Both the position numbers and the translations under genes were made by a program. Positions 17,617 to 27,164 of a DNA stretch of 64,000 nucleotides are shown here, piece by piece (the first letter of the stretch is position 1; each line of letters opens with the position of its first letter). This stretch comes from Lachnoclostridium sp. UBA1308 (lineage in GTDB: Bacteria > Bacillota > Clostridia > Lachnospirales > Lachnospiraceae): the NCBI GenBank assembly GCA_002307215.1, contig DBTU01000058.1, forward strand, positions 62,001-126,000, given 5' to 3'. The notes below the pieces were generated by a model. That model was given only the letters and a program-made list of their open reading frames with translations. It did no database searches and was not told the DNA's origin.

Positions 17617-19128
17617 TTAATTAGGCGTATAGTTAAATTTTTCAAACCAAGCTTTACTTTGACCTTCAGAAAAAAGTCCAATAAAACAACCTGTAAATGT
17701 CATTGGCATACATTCTGTTGATAAAAGTTGAGTCCTGCCGGTACCAACCTGCACCCTCTCCATAACCTCCGTTCCGACAAAGAAAGAATACTCCAACTTT
17801 TGGGCAATAATATACAGTATAATTTTCCCCTCCTCCGGCAAAACTACCGGGTTACTTTCTGTCTGCATATCACCTACGCGCTTGCGCAGTATTGCCACCC
17901 GTTTACCATTACATAATCTTATTGCAAGATCATAATGATGCTCATTTGTATGAAAGATTGTCATTCCGGCCATATCATTATCTTTCTTAGGTAGATAATC
18001 AACAATTGTTTTTGCTTGAAGGTTAAAGTGTTGTTGTCTTCTTCCAATAAATGTCGGGGAAGCACAATCATTTAAGGAAACTTTGCTGCCTATTAAACAT
18101 ATGCTACCCGGACGTTCACTAAGACTATATGACTTCATATCAGGATTTCGAAGAAAGGACCAGTATTTATCCAAGAACAAGCTTTCTATTAAATCAGGAC
18201 CTTGTATCTTGGTTACAAACTTCTCATCCGGAATATCTAAAACTTCCATAATTGGAGTAATATTCTTGCCACCATAAACCAATGGCCATCCATCCTCAAC
18301 CCATGATACCGGCGCAATCATCGTTTCCCTTCCTAAATGATGCAGCATATATTGAGAAGTACGAATTCCATGAAAAATCATCCATGAATCACCTTCCGGT
18401 GTTACAACCAGATCAGCATGCCCCAATGCTTGAAATTCCTCTAGCCTTGTATCTCTATGTGTTAGGATCGGATTACGGGGACAGCCAATAAACGGCCCCC
18501 AAGGCGACGAGCTGCGCGCTATTGTTTCCATATGTCCATACTCCGTGCCACCTTCTGCAATCATTAAATAATATATCCCATTCTTTCTGAACATATGAGG
18601 TCCTTCAGGATATTTTCCACCGCTTCCATTCCAAATAATCTTGGTTTCTGTCAGCATATTCCCTGTTTCTATATCAATAATACATTGACCAATCGCTTGC
18701 CCATCAGGCATATCGTAGGTGCTTACAAAATATACTGTTCCGTCATCATCAAAGAACAAGGAGGGATCAATTCCTTTTTGTTTTATCCATATCGGATCAG
18801 ACCATTCACCATCAATATCATCCGTCCATACAATAAAGTTTCCTCCATGGCTAAAATTAGTAGTTGTCACATAGAAGCGACCTTTGTTGTAACGAATAGT
18901 TGGTGCCCATATCCCACCTGATACCGGGCACTTCTCCAATACCAACTGAGACTCTCTTGTCAATACATGACCAATCTGTTCCCAATGTATCAAATCTTCA
19001 CTGTGAAATAATGGCACGCCCGGAAAAAATTCAAACGAACTGGTTACAAGATAATAATCCCTGTTTACTCGACATATACTTGGGTCGGGATGAAAGCCCG
19101 GAAGAATTGGATTTCTATAGTATCCCAT
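17617..19128 (-). CDS. GH43 glycoside hydrolase, beta-xylosidase/arabinofuranosidase type
   Basis: A predicted cytoplasmic enzyme of 503 residues with no signal peptide, which would cleave imported xylo- or arabino-oligosaccharides. The five-bladed propeller starts with RNPILPGFHPDPSICR, where Asp14 is the expected base. KGIDPSLFFDDDG holds the second Asp (121), and YPEGPH the acid Glu175. A C-terminal beta-sandwich (about 315-503) matches the long GH43 beta-xylosidase form. The start at 19128 is set by AAAGGAG; an upstream frame to 19194 adds unlikely residues. It is the last gene of the locus, so its substrate is probably the glycan taken up by the CUT1 transporter upstream. Confidence 0.9.
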   Translation of the reverse strand: MGYYRNPILPGFHPDPSICRVNRDYYLVTSSFEFFPGVPLFHSEDLIHWEQIGHVLTRESQLVLEKCPVSGGIWAPTIRYNKGRFYVTTTNFSHGGNFIVWTDDIDGEWSDPIWIKQKGIDPSLFFDDDGTVYFVSTYDMPDGQAIGQCIIDIETGNMLTETKIIWNGSGGKYPEGPHMFRKNGIYYLMIAEGGTEYGHMETIARSSSPWGPFIGCPRNPILTHRDTRLEEFQALGHADLVVTPEGDSWMIFHGIRTSQYMLHHLGRETMIAPVSWVEDGWPLVYGGKNITPIMEVLDIPDEKFVTKIQGPDLIESLFLDKYWSFLRNPDMKSYSLSERPGSICLIGSKVSLNDCASPTFIGRRQQHFNLQAKTIVDYLPKKDNDMAGMTIFHTNEHHYDLAIRLCNGKRVAILRKRVGDMQTESNPVVLPEEGKIILYIIAQKLEYSFFVGTEVMERVQVGTGRTQLLSTECMPMTFTGCFIGLFSEGQSKAWFEKFNYTPN

Positions 19129-19192
19129 TTTTTCTCCTTTTATTTGTTTTTGTAGTGAAACGCGGCTTTTGCATAATTGTTGCCCAAAATAC

Positions 19193-19249
19193 AAGAGGCT
19201 TTACATACTCTCCATTATGCCTGTATGCTGGGAGTATGTGAAGCCTCTT
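19193..19249. repeat. Palindromic hairpin between GH95-like and GH43 genes
   Basis: AAGAGGCTTTACATACTC and GAGTATGTGAAGCCTCTT form an 18-bp stem with one mismatch. The left arm and its flank (AAATACAAGAGGCTT) recur at about 47988, so it is a dispersed repeat as well as a possible intercistronic stabiliser or attenuator. Confidence 0.7.
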
Positions 19250-19261
19250 TATTTAATCGAA

Positions 19262-21718
19262 TCAGAATTCAAACTCAAGAAAAACTGTGCTATTCTTTTT
19301 CAGTTCTATACTGAATTCGCTTTCATTTTCTTCGAACAATTCATGATCAACCAATAATTTCTTATATCCAATCGGAAATGAAAATTTGATTGTTTGATCT
19401 GCCAGCGACGAAATATTAGCTTTTGCATACCCCTCTTCCATATTCCATTCCATTTTTTCTATTTTAGCAAATGTATATAACCATACACCCTCTACGCTAC
19501 CCTTATTAAGATCCTGCGGTACCGCCGGAAGTAACTTGATAAATCCCTCATCTGAATAAACCAGCATTTCCAGTATCATCGCAGGCATCGCACCCAATAA
19601 ATCCGGGCAAAATACACGATATGGATAATGAACCGTATTTAATGTACGAGTCACATAGCCGTGCTCCATCAATGTCCGTAGATTATGCATTGCATCCGGT
19701 AAATCATTTAATCTTACCGCCGTAAAATATCTATGAATTACACCATGCGCCGAATCATCCTGATGCCCACGCTTACGGTTTGATAAAATAAATGGTTTGG
19801 ATAACTCCGGGGTCTTTTCAGGTGTGATAGCTCGTCCCGGCCATATATCGTAATGATGCGAAACATGCCTGTGATCAAAATTCTCACCGGAATATTTAAA
19901 TGACCATTCCTTGATTGCACCGTCTTCATCCATAAGATAATCCGGTAGCTTTCCACGTAATTCTTTCCATTTTGGTATGTCAGGCTCATTAATCCCCAGT
20001 ATCTTGCAGGCTTCCAATAAATTATCCAAAACTTCTCTGCATACCATGACATCCATCAAAGAATTTACATTCATTGCATACACATTCTTCGGAAATGGAA
20101 CATGATAATCGTTCATTGAAGGGTCTTCCGGCGAATAGCTGGGATAAAAGAGCACCTTACCATTTTCGTCAACATCAGTAAGATAGTCTTCATAGAATAA
20201 AGCTATTTCTTTTAATCCCGGAACGACACGATCCCGTAGAAATTCTTCATCCCCAGATACTAAATAATGACCCCAAAACTCATTATAAATCCATCCTAAG
20301 CAAGCAGTCCAACAGTAGTGTGGATATACAATCGAGAATTGATAAAACTTACCGGAATTATAATCGCAATGAATATTTCCCAATACTCCTCGTGCTCCGA
20401 AGAAACGCTTAGCATTTAGCCTAAAATCATCAAATTTGTCTTCGTAAAAACGGAAATACGTATCCATAACCTCCGGTAAACCAGTCATATTTCCGGCACA
20501 AACTTGAAGATTAGTATTGATATTATGTTGGAAAAGAGATGGCGGATCTTCACCTGTATCAGTTATCATGAAGAATCTACCCATATCATACAATTTTTCA
20601 AGCATCATGGGGCTAAGTTCTCCGCCACCGTGCTGCTCATTAAGTAATTCTTCCGCCGCTAATGCCCGGTCTCCTGCAAGACTGATTGTTGAGCGCTCCA
20701 TCATTGGTTGTAAATGATTTCTATTCCCTTCTAACATTTCCTCATATGTATTTGTAATCATTTTTACATCTTTAAGAACTTTATCCGCTAATTCATGACA
20801 GTAATTATCTTCATACTTATCAGTACGCGAGATGATTGTAATTGTATGTGCGTTACTAATCTGAATATAACCGCCTTCACTACTGGTAGCTACACCGTCA
20901 GTTTGAATCGTTGAGCAGCAGCAATACCCTCTTTCACCAAATTGTGGATCATATGCCAAGGATACCGTACAATTATCAGGACTTGTTTTAATTTCAGTAT
21001 CACTGCCATCAATTTTATACATATCATTATATGTTACCAAAACGAATTGACTAAAATTGTCAGGCAAATCATATCCACCCGGTGCAACAAAACGCAAATT
21101 TACATCAATTTCTTTGCCGTTTAAACGCTTTATTTCCTGAACAACAGCATCATGTTCAAAGGAAACAAATGAGCGGCGCAAGATACCTCCCTGATCGTCG
21201 TCACATCTAACAATTGTCTCACCTGACAGCATATCCAAATACCGAAGATAATCTTTACTATTTGTTCCTTCCTCGAACTCCATCAATAATTCAATTACTG
21301 AATGAAGACGCGGATGCAAACGAGGAAAATCAACACCAAAAGGACGACTATCTATCCATTTGTCATACCCAGCATCTTTGGTTGCTTTATCCATTACAGC
21401 TGCTGCTTCCATAAACTCTCCTTGAAGCAGTTTTTTTCTTGCTTCCGGGATTGCATATGCGACATCCGGTGGATCCGGCGTATCTTTCCAACGCATATCC
21501 ATGATACGTTCTCTTCGATAAATTATTCTTTCATGATACGGTTCCCCAATAATATCAATACGTTGCTTCCCATTAGCTGTAACGAGGACATCTTCATCTG
21601 CCTTTGCCGGATATAAGCTGCAAACACTCTTAGTTGGTAGTAAGGAGTGACGCTTTTCCAAACTCATCGGTGGATATTTAAGTCCAAACTCTACAGCTTT
21701 CATGCCATAATTACTCAT
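19262..21718 (-). CDS. GH95-like glycoside hydrolase
   Basis: A large intracellular enzyme (818 residues, no signal peptide) resembling family GH95 (alpha-L-fucosidase and alpha-L-galactosidase). The N-terminal beta-domain carries the ARKKLLQGEFMEAAAVM helix seen in that family. The (alpha/alpha)6 barrel shows FYPSYSPEDPS, with the Glu of the SPE motif, and FDHRHVSHHYDIWPGRAI, matching HRHVSHLYGLYPG. The usual NxN catalytic pair region reads GNIHCDYNSG here, so specificity may differ from classic 1,2-fucosidases. GAAGGAGG precedes the ATG at 21718. A promoter and a short palindrome lie just upstream, so it can be expressed apart from the transporter genes. Confidence 0.72.
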   Translation of the reverse strand: MSNYGMKAVEFGLKYPPMSLEKRHSLLPTKSVCSLYPAKADEDVLVTANGKQRIDIIGEPYHERIIYRRERIMDMRWKDTPDPPDVAYAIPEARKKLLQGEFMEAAAVMDKATKDAGYDKWIDSRPFGVDFPRLHPRLHSVIELLMEFEEGTNSKDYLRYLDMLSGETIVRCDDDQGGILRRSFVSFEHDAVVQEIKRLNGKEIDVNLRFVAPGGYDLPDNFSQFVLVTYNDMYKIDGSDTEIKTSPDNCTVSLAYDPQFGERGYCCCSTIQTDGVATSSEGGYIQISNAHTITIISRTDKYEDNYCHELADKVLKDVKMITNTYEEMLEGNRNHLQPMMERSTISLAGDRALAAEELLNEQHGGGELSPMMLEKLYDMGRFFMITDTGEDPPSLFQHNINTNLQVCAGNMTGLPEVMDTYFRFYEDKFDDFRLNAKRFFGARGVLGNIHCDYNSGKFYQFSIVYPHYCWTACLGWIYNEFWGHYLVSGDEEFLRDRVVPGLKEIALFYEDYLTDVDENGKVLFYPSYSPEDPSMNDYHVPFPKNVYAMNVNSLMDVMVCREVLDNLLEACKILGINEPDIPKWKELRGKLPDYLMDEDGAIKEWSFKYSGENFDHRHVSHHYDIWPGRAITPEKTPELSKPFILSNRKRGHQDDSAHGVIHRYFTAVRLNDLPDAMHNLRTLMEHGYVTRTLNTVHYPYRVFCPDLLGAMPAMILEMLVYSDEGFIKLLPAVPQDLNKGSVEGVWLYTFAKIEKMEWNMEEGYAKANISSLADQTIKFSFPIGYKKLLVDHELFEENESEFSIELKKNSTVFLEFEF

Positions 21719-21750
21719 ATAAACCTCCTTCGTACTATCATTTTATCTAT

Positions 21751-21766
21751 GTGGTAATGCTACCAC
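21751..21766. promoter_or_regulatory. Palindromic operator candidate ahead of the GH95-like gene
   Basis: GTGGTAATGCTACCAC is a 6-bp inverted repeat with a 4-base centre. It sits between a -10 box TATAAT (21776-21781; -35 TTTACT at 21799-21804, 17-base spacer) and the ribosome binding site. The position suits a repressor or a regulator binding at the start of transcription; its partner is unknown. Confidence 0.45.
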
Positions 21767-21863
21767 CTGTAATACATTATATTTTTTCTCTGTCTCCGAG
21801 TAAATGGAATATGCTGAACTGAAAGCCTTGAAAATTTTGCACTAATTAATCTCTCTACTATCC

Positions 21864-23369
21864 TCAATCCTCATTCCTGCATTTATTCTTGAACCCAATA
21901 GGATTTAATCCGTATTGTTGTTTAAAAACCTTACTGAAATAGTACTGGTCACTAAATCCAAGCATATCTGCAACATCTTTAACACGCATATCTTGATAAT
22001 CACTTAAAAGTCTTTTTGCTTCTCCGATTTTAAGCTTATTATAATATCCAATTGGGGTATCATTGTAATATACCTTAAATAGTCTGCATATATAAGAGGG
22101 TGATATTTCAAAACGTTCCGCAATATCCTGAAGATTAAGGTTTTTATATACATTTGTCTGCATATACTCGATAATATGCTGCGCAATCTTAATCGAAACA
22201 TTGATTTTATCTCCCTTTGAATTAGCAACAAATTCACCATAACTGTGCAGACAGGCTTCTAAATCCTCATAATTTTTGCAATCATTCAAAATTTTATCTG
22301 CGAGCGCCCCCGGATCCTCAATTAGCCACTGTGTATTTCTTATTGAAGAATCAAACAACTCATCCAATAAAACAATAATAAAGCCTCGAATTACTCTCAC
22401 TGTATATCTCTTATATTCCCATTCCTGTACTCTTTTTTTTATTTCCGTATGAAAGTCTTCCTCTGATTTGTTCTTTAGAATGTGTTCCATTTTTTTCCGA
22501 AATACATCCATCTCTTCCTTCTGTTTAATATGCTCTATATGCTCATCTGATGAAGGTACATCTTCATACAACCCGCTATGGTCAAATACAATCTTTCTAC
22601 TCAAATGACCGGATAGTTTTTCGTATTGAACACTTAGCTCTTCAATACAGCAAAATACCGTCGAATAAATTATATTCACATGTAGATACTGTCTGCTCAA
22701 TTCTTCCAGTAAAAATGTATTCTGAATCTTAATATCTTCTTCTGATTTTTGCTCAATATTATATACAATAATCTTTTCGTTATTTAATTTAGTGCTTACA
22801 ATCCATATATTCCTGTCACAGGATGATTTCCCCATAATTTGATATATTGTCTCCTTGTCAAGAGGTGCTGCGTACTGTTGAAATAGTCCGACACGAACTA
22901 GGGAAAGTATATACTTTCGCACAAGACTAATATGTGATGTCAGAGCTACTCCCTGTAATATACTTTGTAAATATCGTTCTTCCTTACTCGCGTGAATCTT
23001 ATCAATTTGCTCTATCAGCTTGGCTAAAAGAGTTTGAAGCTGAATCTGATCAACTGGTTTCATAATATAATCATCTACCTGCAGAAGAAGAGCTTCATGC
23101 GTAAAAGAGAAATCAGAATAGCCGCTTATTATGATGCATTTCAGTCCCGGATAGCGTATTTTAGCCTTATGTATCAGGGTAAGTCCATCAATAAAAGGCA
23201 TCTTGATATCAGTAAATATTATATCCGGCTCAAATTTTTCCAATATAGAAAGAGCTCCATCACCATCATAACTAGTTTCGATGAGAGTCTCATAACCGGA
23301 AGCTTTTATTTGACGAACGATATCTCTTAAAATCAGTTTACTGTCTTCTGCCACCAAGATTTTATACAT
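21864..23369 (-). CDS. AraC-type response regulator, YesN-like
   Basis: The output half of the YesM/YesN-type pair, 501 residues. The receiver domain (1 to about 120) has Asp54 in IIFTDIKMPFIDG and the conserved Lys of DDYIMKPVD. A long linker of about 270 residues follows. The C-terminal AraC DNA-binding domain (about 395-501) contains LNLQDIAERFEISPSYICRL and VKDVADMLGFSDQYYFSKVF, the two helix-turn-helix units. Such regulators usually activate neighbouring sugar-uptake and hydrolase genes. The start at 23369 is 40 bases after the kinase stop. Confidence 0.93.
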   Translation of the reverse strand: MYKILVAEDSKLILRDIVRQIKASGYETLIETSYDGDGALSILEKFEPDIIFTDIKMPFIDGLTLIHKAKIRYPGLKCIIISGYSDFSFTHEALLLQVDDYIMKPVDQIQLQTLLAKLIEQIDKIHASKEERYLQSILQGVALTSHISLVRKYILSLVRVGLFQQYAAPLDKETIYQIMGKSSCDRNIWIVSTKLNNEKIIVYNIEQKSEEDIKIQNTFLLEELSRQYLHVNIIYSTVFCCIEELSVQYEKLSGHLSRKIVFDHSGLYEDVPSSDEHIEHIKQKEEMDVFRKKMEHILKNKSEEDFHTEIKKRVQEWEYKRYTVRVIRGFIIVLLDELFDSSIRNTQWLIEDPGALADKILNDCKNYEDLEACLHSYGEFVANSKGDKINVSIKIAQHIIEYMQTNVYKNLNLQDIAERFEISPSYICRLFKVYYNDTPIGYYNKLKIGEAKRLLSDYQDMRVKDVADMLGFSDQYYFSKVFKQQYGLNPIGFKNKCRNED

Positions 23370-23409
23370 ACCATCACTCTCCCGTTAGGTAATCTTTGAT
23401 TTCTAATTT

Positions 23410-25188
23410 CTATATTACAATCGGTCCTTCCAATTGAATTGTAGCGCCATTCTCAGAAAGGTTATTACTAATGGTAAATATAAATTGGTCTCCAAATAAA
23501 ATTTTAAGTCGTAATACAGAATTAACTATTCCCATACCACACATACCCGGTTCATTATTATCACTCTTTTTCTCAAACTCTGTATATAAGGTTGACTCCG
23601 TTAACTTACATTGTATTTCTTTAATTTTATCCTCTGTAAAACCATTCCCATTATCAATTACTTGAACCAACCACCTATCGCCTCGGACTTCTCCAATTAC
23701 AATAATTTGATATGGTGGCTTCATGTTCTCAAATGCATGCTGAATAGCGTTTTCAACAAAGGGAAGGATGCACAATCTTGGAATGATAAGATCGCCAGCT
23801 TCCTTATGAAATCGAACTTCATATTTTAAGAAATCTTCATAATATTTCCCTTGCAAGGAAAGATAATTGCTTACACACTTCATTTCATCCTCCATTCGTA
23901 CCATGTGCGCATTTGAATTTACTGTATAGCGTAACATATCCGAAAGTTGTTTGCTCATCGAAACAACATCTTCCATGCGCTCTTCTTGCGCCGATATACT
24001 AATCGAATAGAGAACATTATGAATAAAATGCGGTGCTATCTGTGCTTGCAGTGCAGATAACCTTGCATGCGCTTCCGCCTTATTAGATGCAATCTCACGT
24101 TCTGCCGTCATTTTCAAATCATCTAATATACTTTGAAAAGCATCTTTCAATGCAACTATTTCATTATTTACCGTGTTATTTATAGTTAATCCCATATCTT
24201 CATATGTAACATGCAATATACTATCATGGAGATTCTGAAGAGGCCTCACTAACATTTTGGTAAATATAAATACCATTAGGATGCTGACGGTTGTAACACA
24301 TGCAAAAAAAATAATTGTTATTCGCTGTAACAAGTTCAGGGAAGAATGAATTACATTTATGGGGTACCGTATATATGTTATAAGTTCAGAATAATCCGAT
24401 ACACAATAGAAGTATATATTTCCATTGTCATCACGGAATACACCGCTTCCGCAAGAAGGTACATTCTCTAAAAGAATTGATCGAATCCGCTCATCAATCC
24501 GAGTTGATGGATATATAATATGTCCATCGTCATTCATCAGAACAACATCTCCGATATTATTAATATCGCAAATATCATCCAGCTTGGAATAGTCTGATTG
24601 AAGTTCAACATAACCATACATATTTGCTCGGATATCGAAAATAGGTCTCATAAATGAAATGGTTGCATCTTCTTTATAGTCTTCTGAATAATTATTATTT
24701 GGAAAAATGACCAGCTGCCTGTCATTTAGTTTATCAATGTATTCCGCATTCCTCATTATTAAATCAAAATTACTTTTATCTTGATAATAAACATATTTAT
24801 AACTTCCGTTCTGATTATATAAATACACATTCAAGAACGAAAAAGTTGTGAGTGTAATTGCGTTAGCTATAATAGGAGCTATTTCACGATTATCTTTTAA
24901 CATCTCATAACCAGATTGATAATTTGGAGATGTATTTTTCTTTAATATACTTTGCAAGGAAGTGTTCGAAATTAATTTTTTTGTAATATCATCCATCTTT
25001 TCTACATAGGTATCAAAATTTTCAGAAATTTTGATACCTAATTGTAAATCATTGTATGTCGTTTCTTCTTCAATCTGATTAAAAATATGAACTCGCATAA
25101 ACACACTAAAGCAAATCAGTAAAAAAATAACAATCAAAGAATAAGCCGCATAAAGCTTAGTTCGAAATTTAAATTTAATACAAATCAC
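23410..25188 (-). CDS. Sensor histidine kinase, YesM-like
   Basis: A membrane kinase of 592 residues. Transmembrane segments at about 12-32 and 287-310 flank an extracellular sensor of about 250 residues (dCache-like). A HAMP region follows, then the His_kinase motif QAQIAPHFIHNVLYSIS (phospho-His387) and the ATPase domain (LCILPFVENAIQHAFE; GMCGMGIVNSVLRL). The Tyr of the usual PHFLYN motif is His here. The likely start is a GTG at 25188 with AAGGGG only a few bases away; a nearby ATT codon is spaced better, so initiation is uncertain. It is probably activated by extracellular glycan or by the sugar-binding protein. Confidence 0.9.
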   Translation of the reverse strand: MICIKFKFRTKLYAAYSLIVIFLLICFSVFMRVHIFNQIEEETTYNDLQLGIKISENFDTYVEKMDDITKKLISNTSLQSILKKNTSPNYQSGYEMLKDNREIAPIIANAITLTTFSFLNVYLYNQNGSYKYVYYQDKSNFDLIMRNAEYIDKLNDRQLVIFPNNNYSEDYKEDATISFMRPIFDIRANMYGYVELQSDYSKLDDICDINNIGDVVLMNDDGHIIYPSTRIDERIRSILLENVPSCGSGVFRDDNGNIYFYCVSDYSELITYIRYPINVIHSSLNLLQRITIIFFACVTTVSILMVFIFTKMLVRPLQNLHDSILHVTYEDMGLTINNTVNNEIVALKDAFQSILDDLKMTAEREIASNKAEAHARLSALQAQIAPHFIHNVLYSISISAQEERMEDVVSMSKQLSDMLRYTVNSNAHMVRMEDEMKCVSNYLSLQGKYYEDFLKYEVRFHKEAGDLIIPRLCILPFVENAIQHAFENMKPPYQIIVIGEVRGDRWLVQVIDNGNGFTEDKIKEIQCKLTESTLYTEFEKKSDNNEPGMCGMGIVNSVLRLKILFGDQFIFTISNNLSENGATIQLEGPIVI

Positions 25189-25268
25189 TTCCCCTTGTCG
25201 CTAAAATTGATAACTCCAAATACCCTACTTAACAGTATACACTAAATTATAAAATACCATACCCCCTT

Positions 25269-26102
25269 TTAGCCTTTTACAGCTCCTTCTGTAAGTCCGC
25301 TAATAAATTGTTTTTGCATAAATATGAACAGAATAACAATTGGCAACGTAGCCAGCGTAAGATCTGCAAATACATAATTCCAATTACTTCCACCATACAT
25401 TCCAAAAAACTGGTATACGGACAGCGGCATCGTACGCTTTAACGGATTGTTCAAAAAATATAATGGTATGTTAATCTCATTCCAAATTCCTGTGAACAAT
25501 AGGATTAATACCGTGATATTGCATGATTTTAAGAGGGGCAGAATGATATAAAGGTATATTTTAAAAGTTGATGCCCCTTCAATAAATGCAGATTCATCCA
25601 GCACCTTCGGGATTCCCTTAATAAAACCAGTGTATAAAAAACAACTAAACGGTATATTAAGAGCACTGTAAAGAATAATTATATTACTATATCCACCATA
25701 GATGTTAATAGCACTAAACAGACGTATTGTTGGCATAATTTGCATGGGTATTATAGTTCCAATAAAAAAGAAGTAATAAAGGAAACGGGAAAGTCTTGCA
25801 TTTCTCCGCGCAAGTACAAACGAAGCCAAGGAACTCACAAAAATCGTAATACTAGTAGATATAATTGTTATCAGCATACTATTACCAAATGCTCTCAACA
25901 ATTTTCCCTCTTTAAATACTATTGGGAAATTATTAAAATTCCATTTCTTGGGCAATTTTAAATCAAATGCTGTAACCTCAGCAGAGTCCTTAAATGATCC
26001 CAAAAGCATAATCAATAACGGAACGATAATTATTAACGATAAAAGGACAAGAACAGCTATCAGAACTATACGTCCAATTTGTTCCTTACTCTTACTAGAC
26101 AT
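25269..26102 (-). CDS. CUT1 sugar ABC transporter permease (MalG/AraQ type)
   Basis: Inner permease subunit, 277 residues with six predicted membrane segments. The EAA loop that contacts the ATPase reads DESAFIEGASTFKIYLYIILPLLK. The end of the protein, FISGLTEGAVKG, is the usual C-terminus of MalG-type permeases. It overlaps the stop of the partner permease by one base. No ATPase gene is present in the locus. Firmicutes CUT1 systems commonly share one MsmX-like ATPase encoded elsewhere, which is likely here too. Confidence 0.92.
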   Translation of the reverse strand: MSSKSKEQIGRIVLIAVLVLLSLIIIVPLLIMLLGSFKDSAEVTAFDLKLPKKWNFNNFPIVFKEGKLLRAFGNSMLITIISTSITIFVSSLASFVLARRNARLSRFLYYFFFIGTIIPMQIMPTIRLFSAINIYGGYSNIIILYSALNIPFSCFLYTGFIKGIPKVLDESAFIEGASTFKIYLYIILPLLKSCNITVLILLFTGIWNEINIPLYFLNNPLKRTMPLSVYQFFGMYGGSNWNYVFADLTLATLPIVILFIFMQKQFISGLTEGAVKG

Positions 26103-26974
26103 TATTCCTCAACCTCCCTTTTTCGCATCATATGCAGAACAGGAATACATATAACTAAAACAAATATTGCCAATGTCACGTTTAAGGCCGTACCAAGTCC
26201 CCATTGACCCTTTCCGAATTTTGAAAACACCTCAAGTGCTATTACCTGTGAAGCTTTACCTGGCCCACCATTCGTTAATGCATACGGTTCACTGAATACT
26301 TTCAACCCTCCTATTAGGCTCAATAGTATATTTATATTAAATGTCGGAGCAAGCATCGGAAATGTGATATATTGAAATCTCTTGAATGCACTTGCTCCAT
26401 CGATTTTAGCCGCTTCATAATAGGACTCCGATATACCTTGAAGTCCTGCCAAATAAATAACCATATGATATCCCGACCACTGCCATATTGATACCGCGGC
26501 TATTGATAACATCACTATTTTGGTATCCACCAACCAACTATGCTGCAAGAAGGATAGTCCAATAGCTCCAAGGAAATTATTTAATATTCCATTTGGATGT
26601 AATATCGGTACAAAAACCAAACCTATGATAATAGTAGAAATCACACAGGGAAGGAAAAAAACGACTCTGAAATAACCTCTCAAAGCCATTTTCGTATTCA
26701 CAGCCAGAGCCAATAGCAGGCCGATCAAATTTTTACCTATTACGACAACTATTGCATACAAAAAGGTGTTGTTTATAGCCAGCCTTAACTCACTGCTTTG
26801 AAATATCGTTTTATAATTACTTAACCCAATAAAGCTCACTTTTTCTTTACCGATCGTCCAATCAGTTAGTGAATAATAAATACCATAGATACTTGGTGCA
26901 ATAAAGAAAATCACAAAAAACACAAGTGCCGGTATTACAAGTGCATAACTATAAATATGTTTTTTATTCCGCAT
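26102..26974 (-). CDS. CUT1 sugar ABC transporter permease (MalF/UgpA type)
   Basis: The partner permease of 290 residues with six membrane segments, starting KKHIYSYALVIPALVFFVIF. The EAA loop reads YYEAAKIDGASAFKRFQYIT. The ATG at 26974 is seven bases after GAGGTG; a GTG three codons earlier overlaps the binding site and is less likely. It lies between the solute-binding protein and the second permease, as in most CUT1 operons for oligosaccharides. Confidence 0.92.
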   Translation of the reverse strand: MRNKKHIYSYALVIPALVFFVIFFIAPSIYGIYYSLTDWTIGKEKVSFIGLSNYKTIFQSSELRLAINNTFLYAIVVVIGKNLIGLLLALAVNTKMALRGYFRVVFFLPCVISTIIIGLVFVPILHPNGILNNFLGAIGLSFLQHSWLVDTKIVMLSIAAVSIWQWSGYHMVIYLAGLQGISESYYEAAKIDGASAFKRFQYITFPMLAPTFNINILLSLIGGLKVFSEPYALTNGGPGKASQVIALEVFSKFGKGQWGLGTALNVTLAIFVLVICIPVLHMMRKREVEE

Positions 26975-27164
26975 TTCTAACACCTCAAATCATTATAATT
27001 AGTAATAATCACAAAAAACTATTATTGTTTTCCTGGTCTGTAATCACTTTGAACTCATGTTCCAAACAAAACCTTATCAGTAAAACAAAATAACATAAAT
27101 GATCAGTTCTTGAAGAACATGAGTTCCATCTACATAGAGTGATATTTTCGGAAATATGTTGAAT

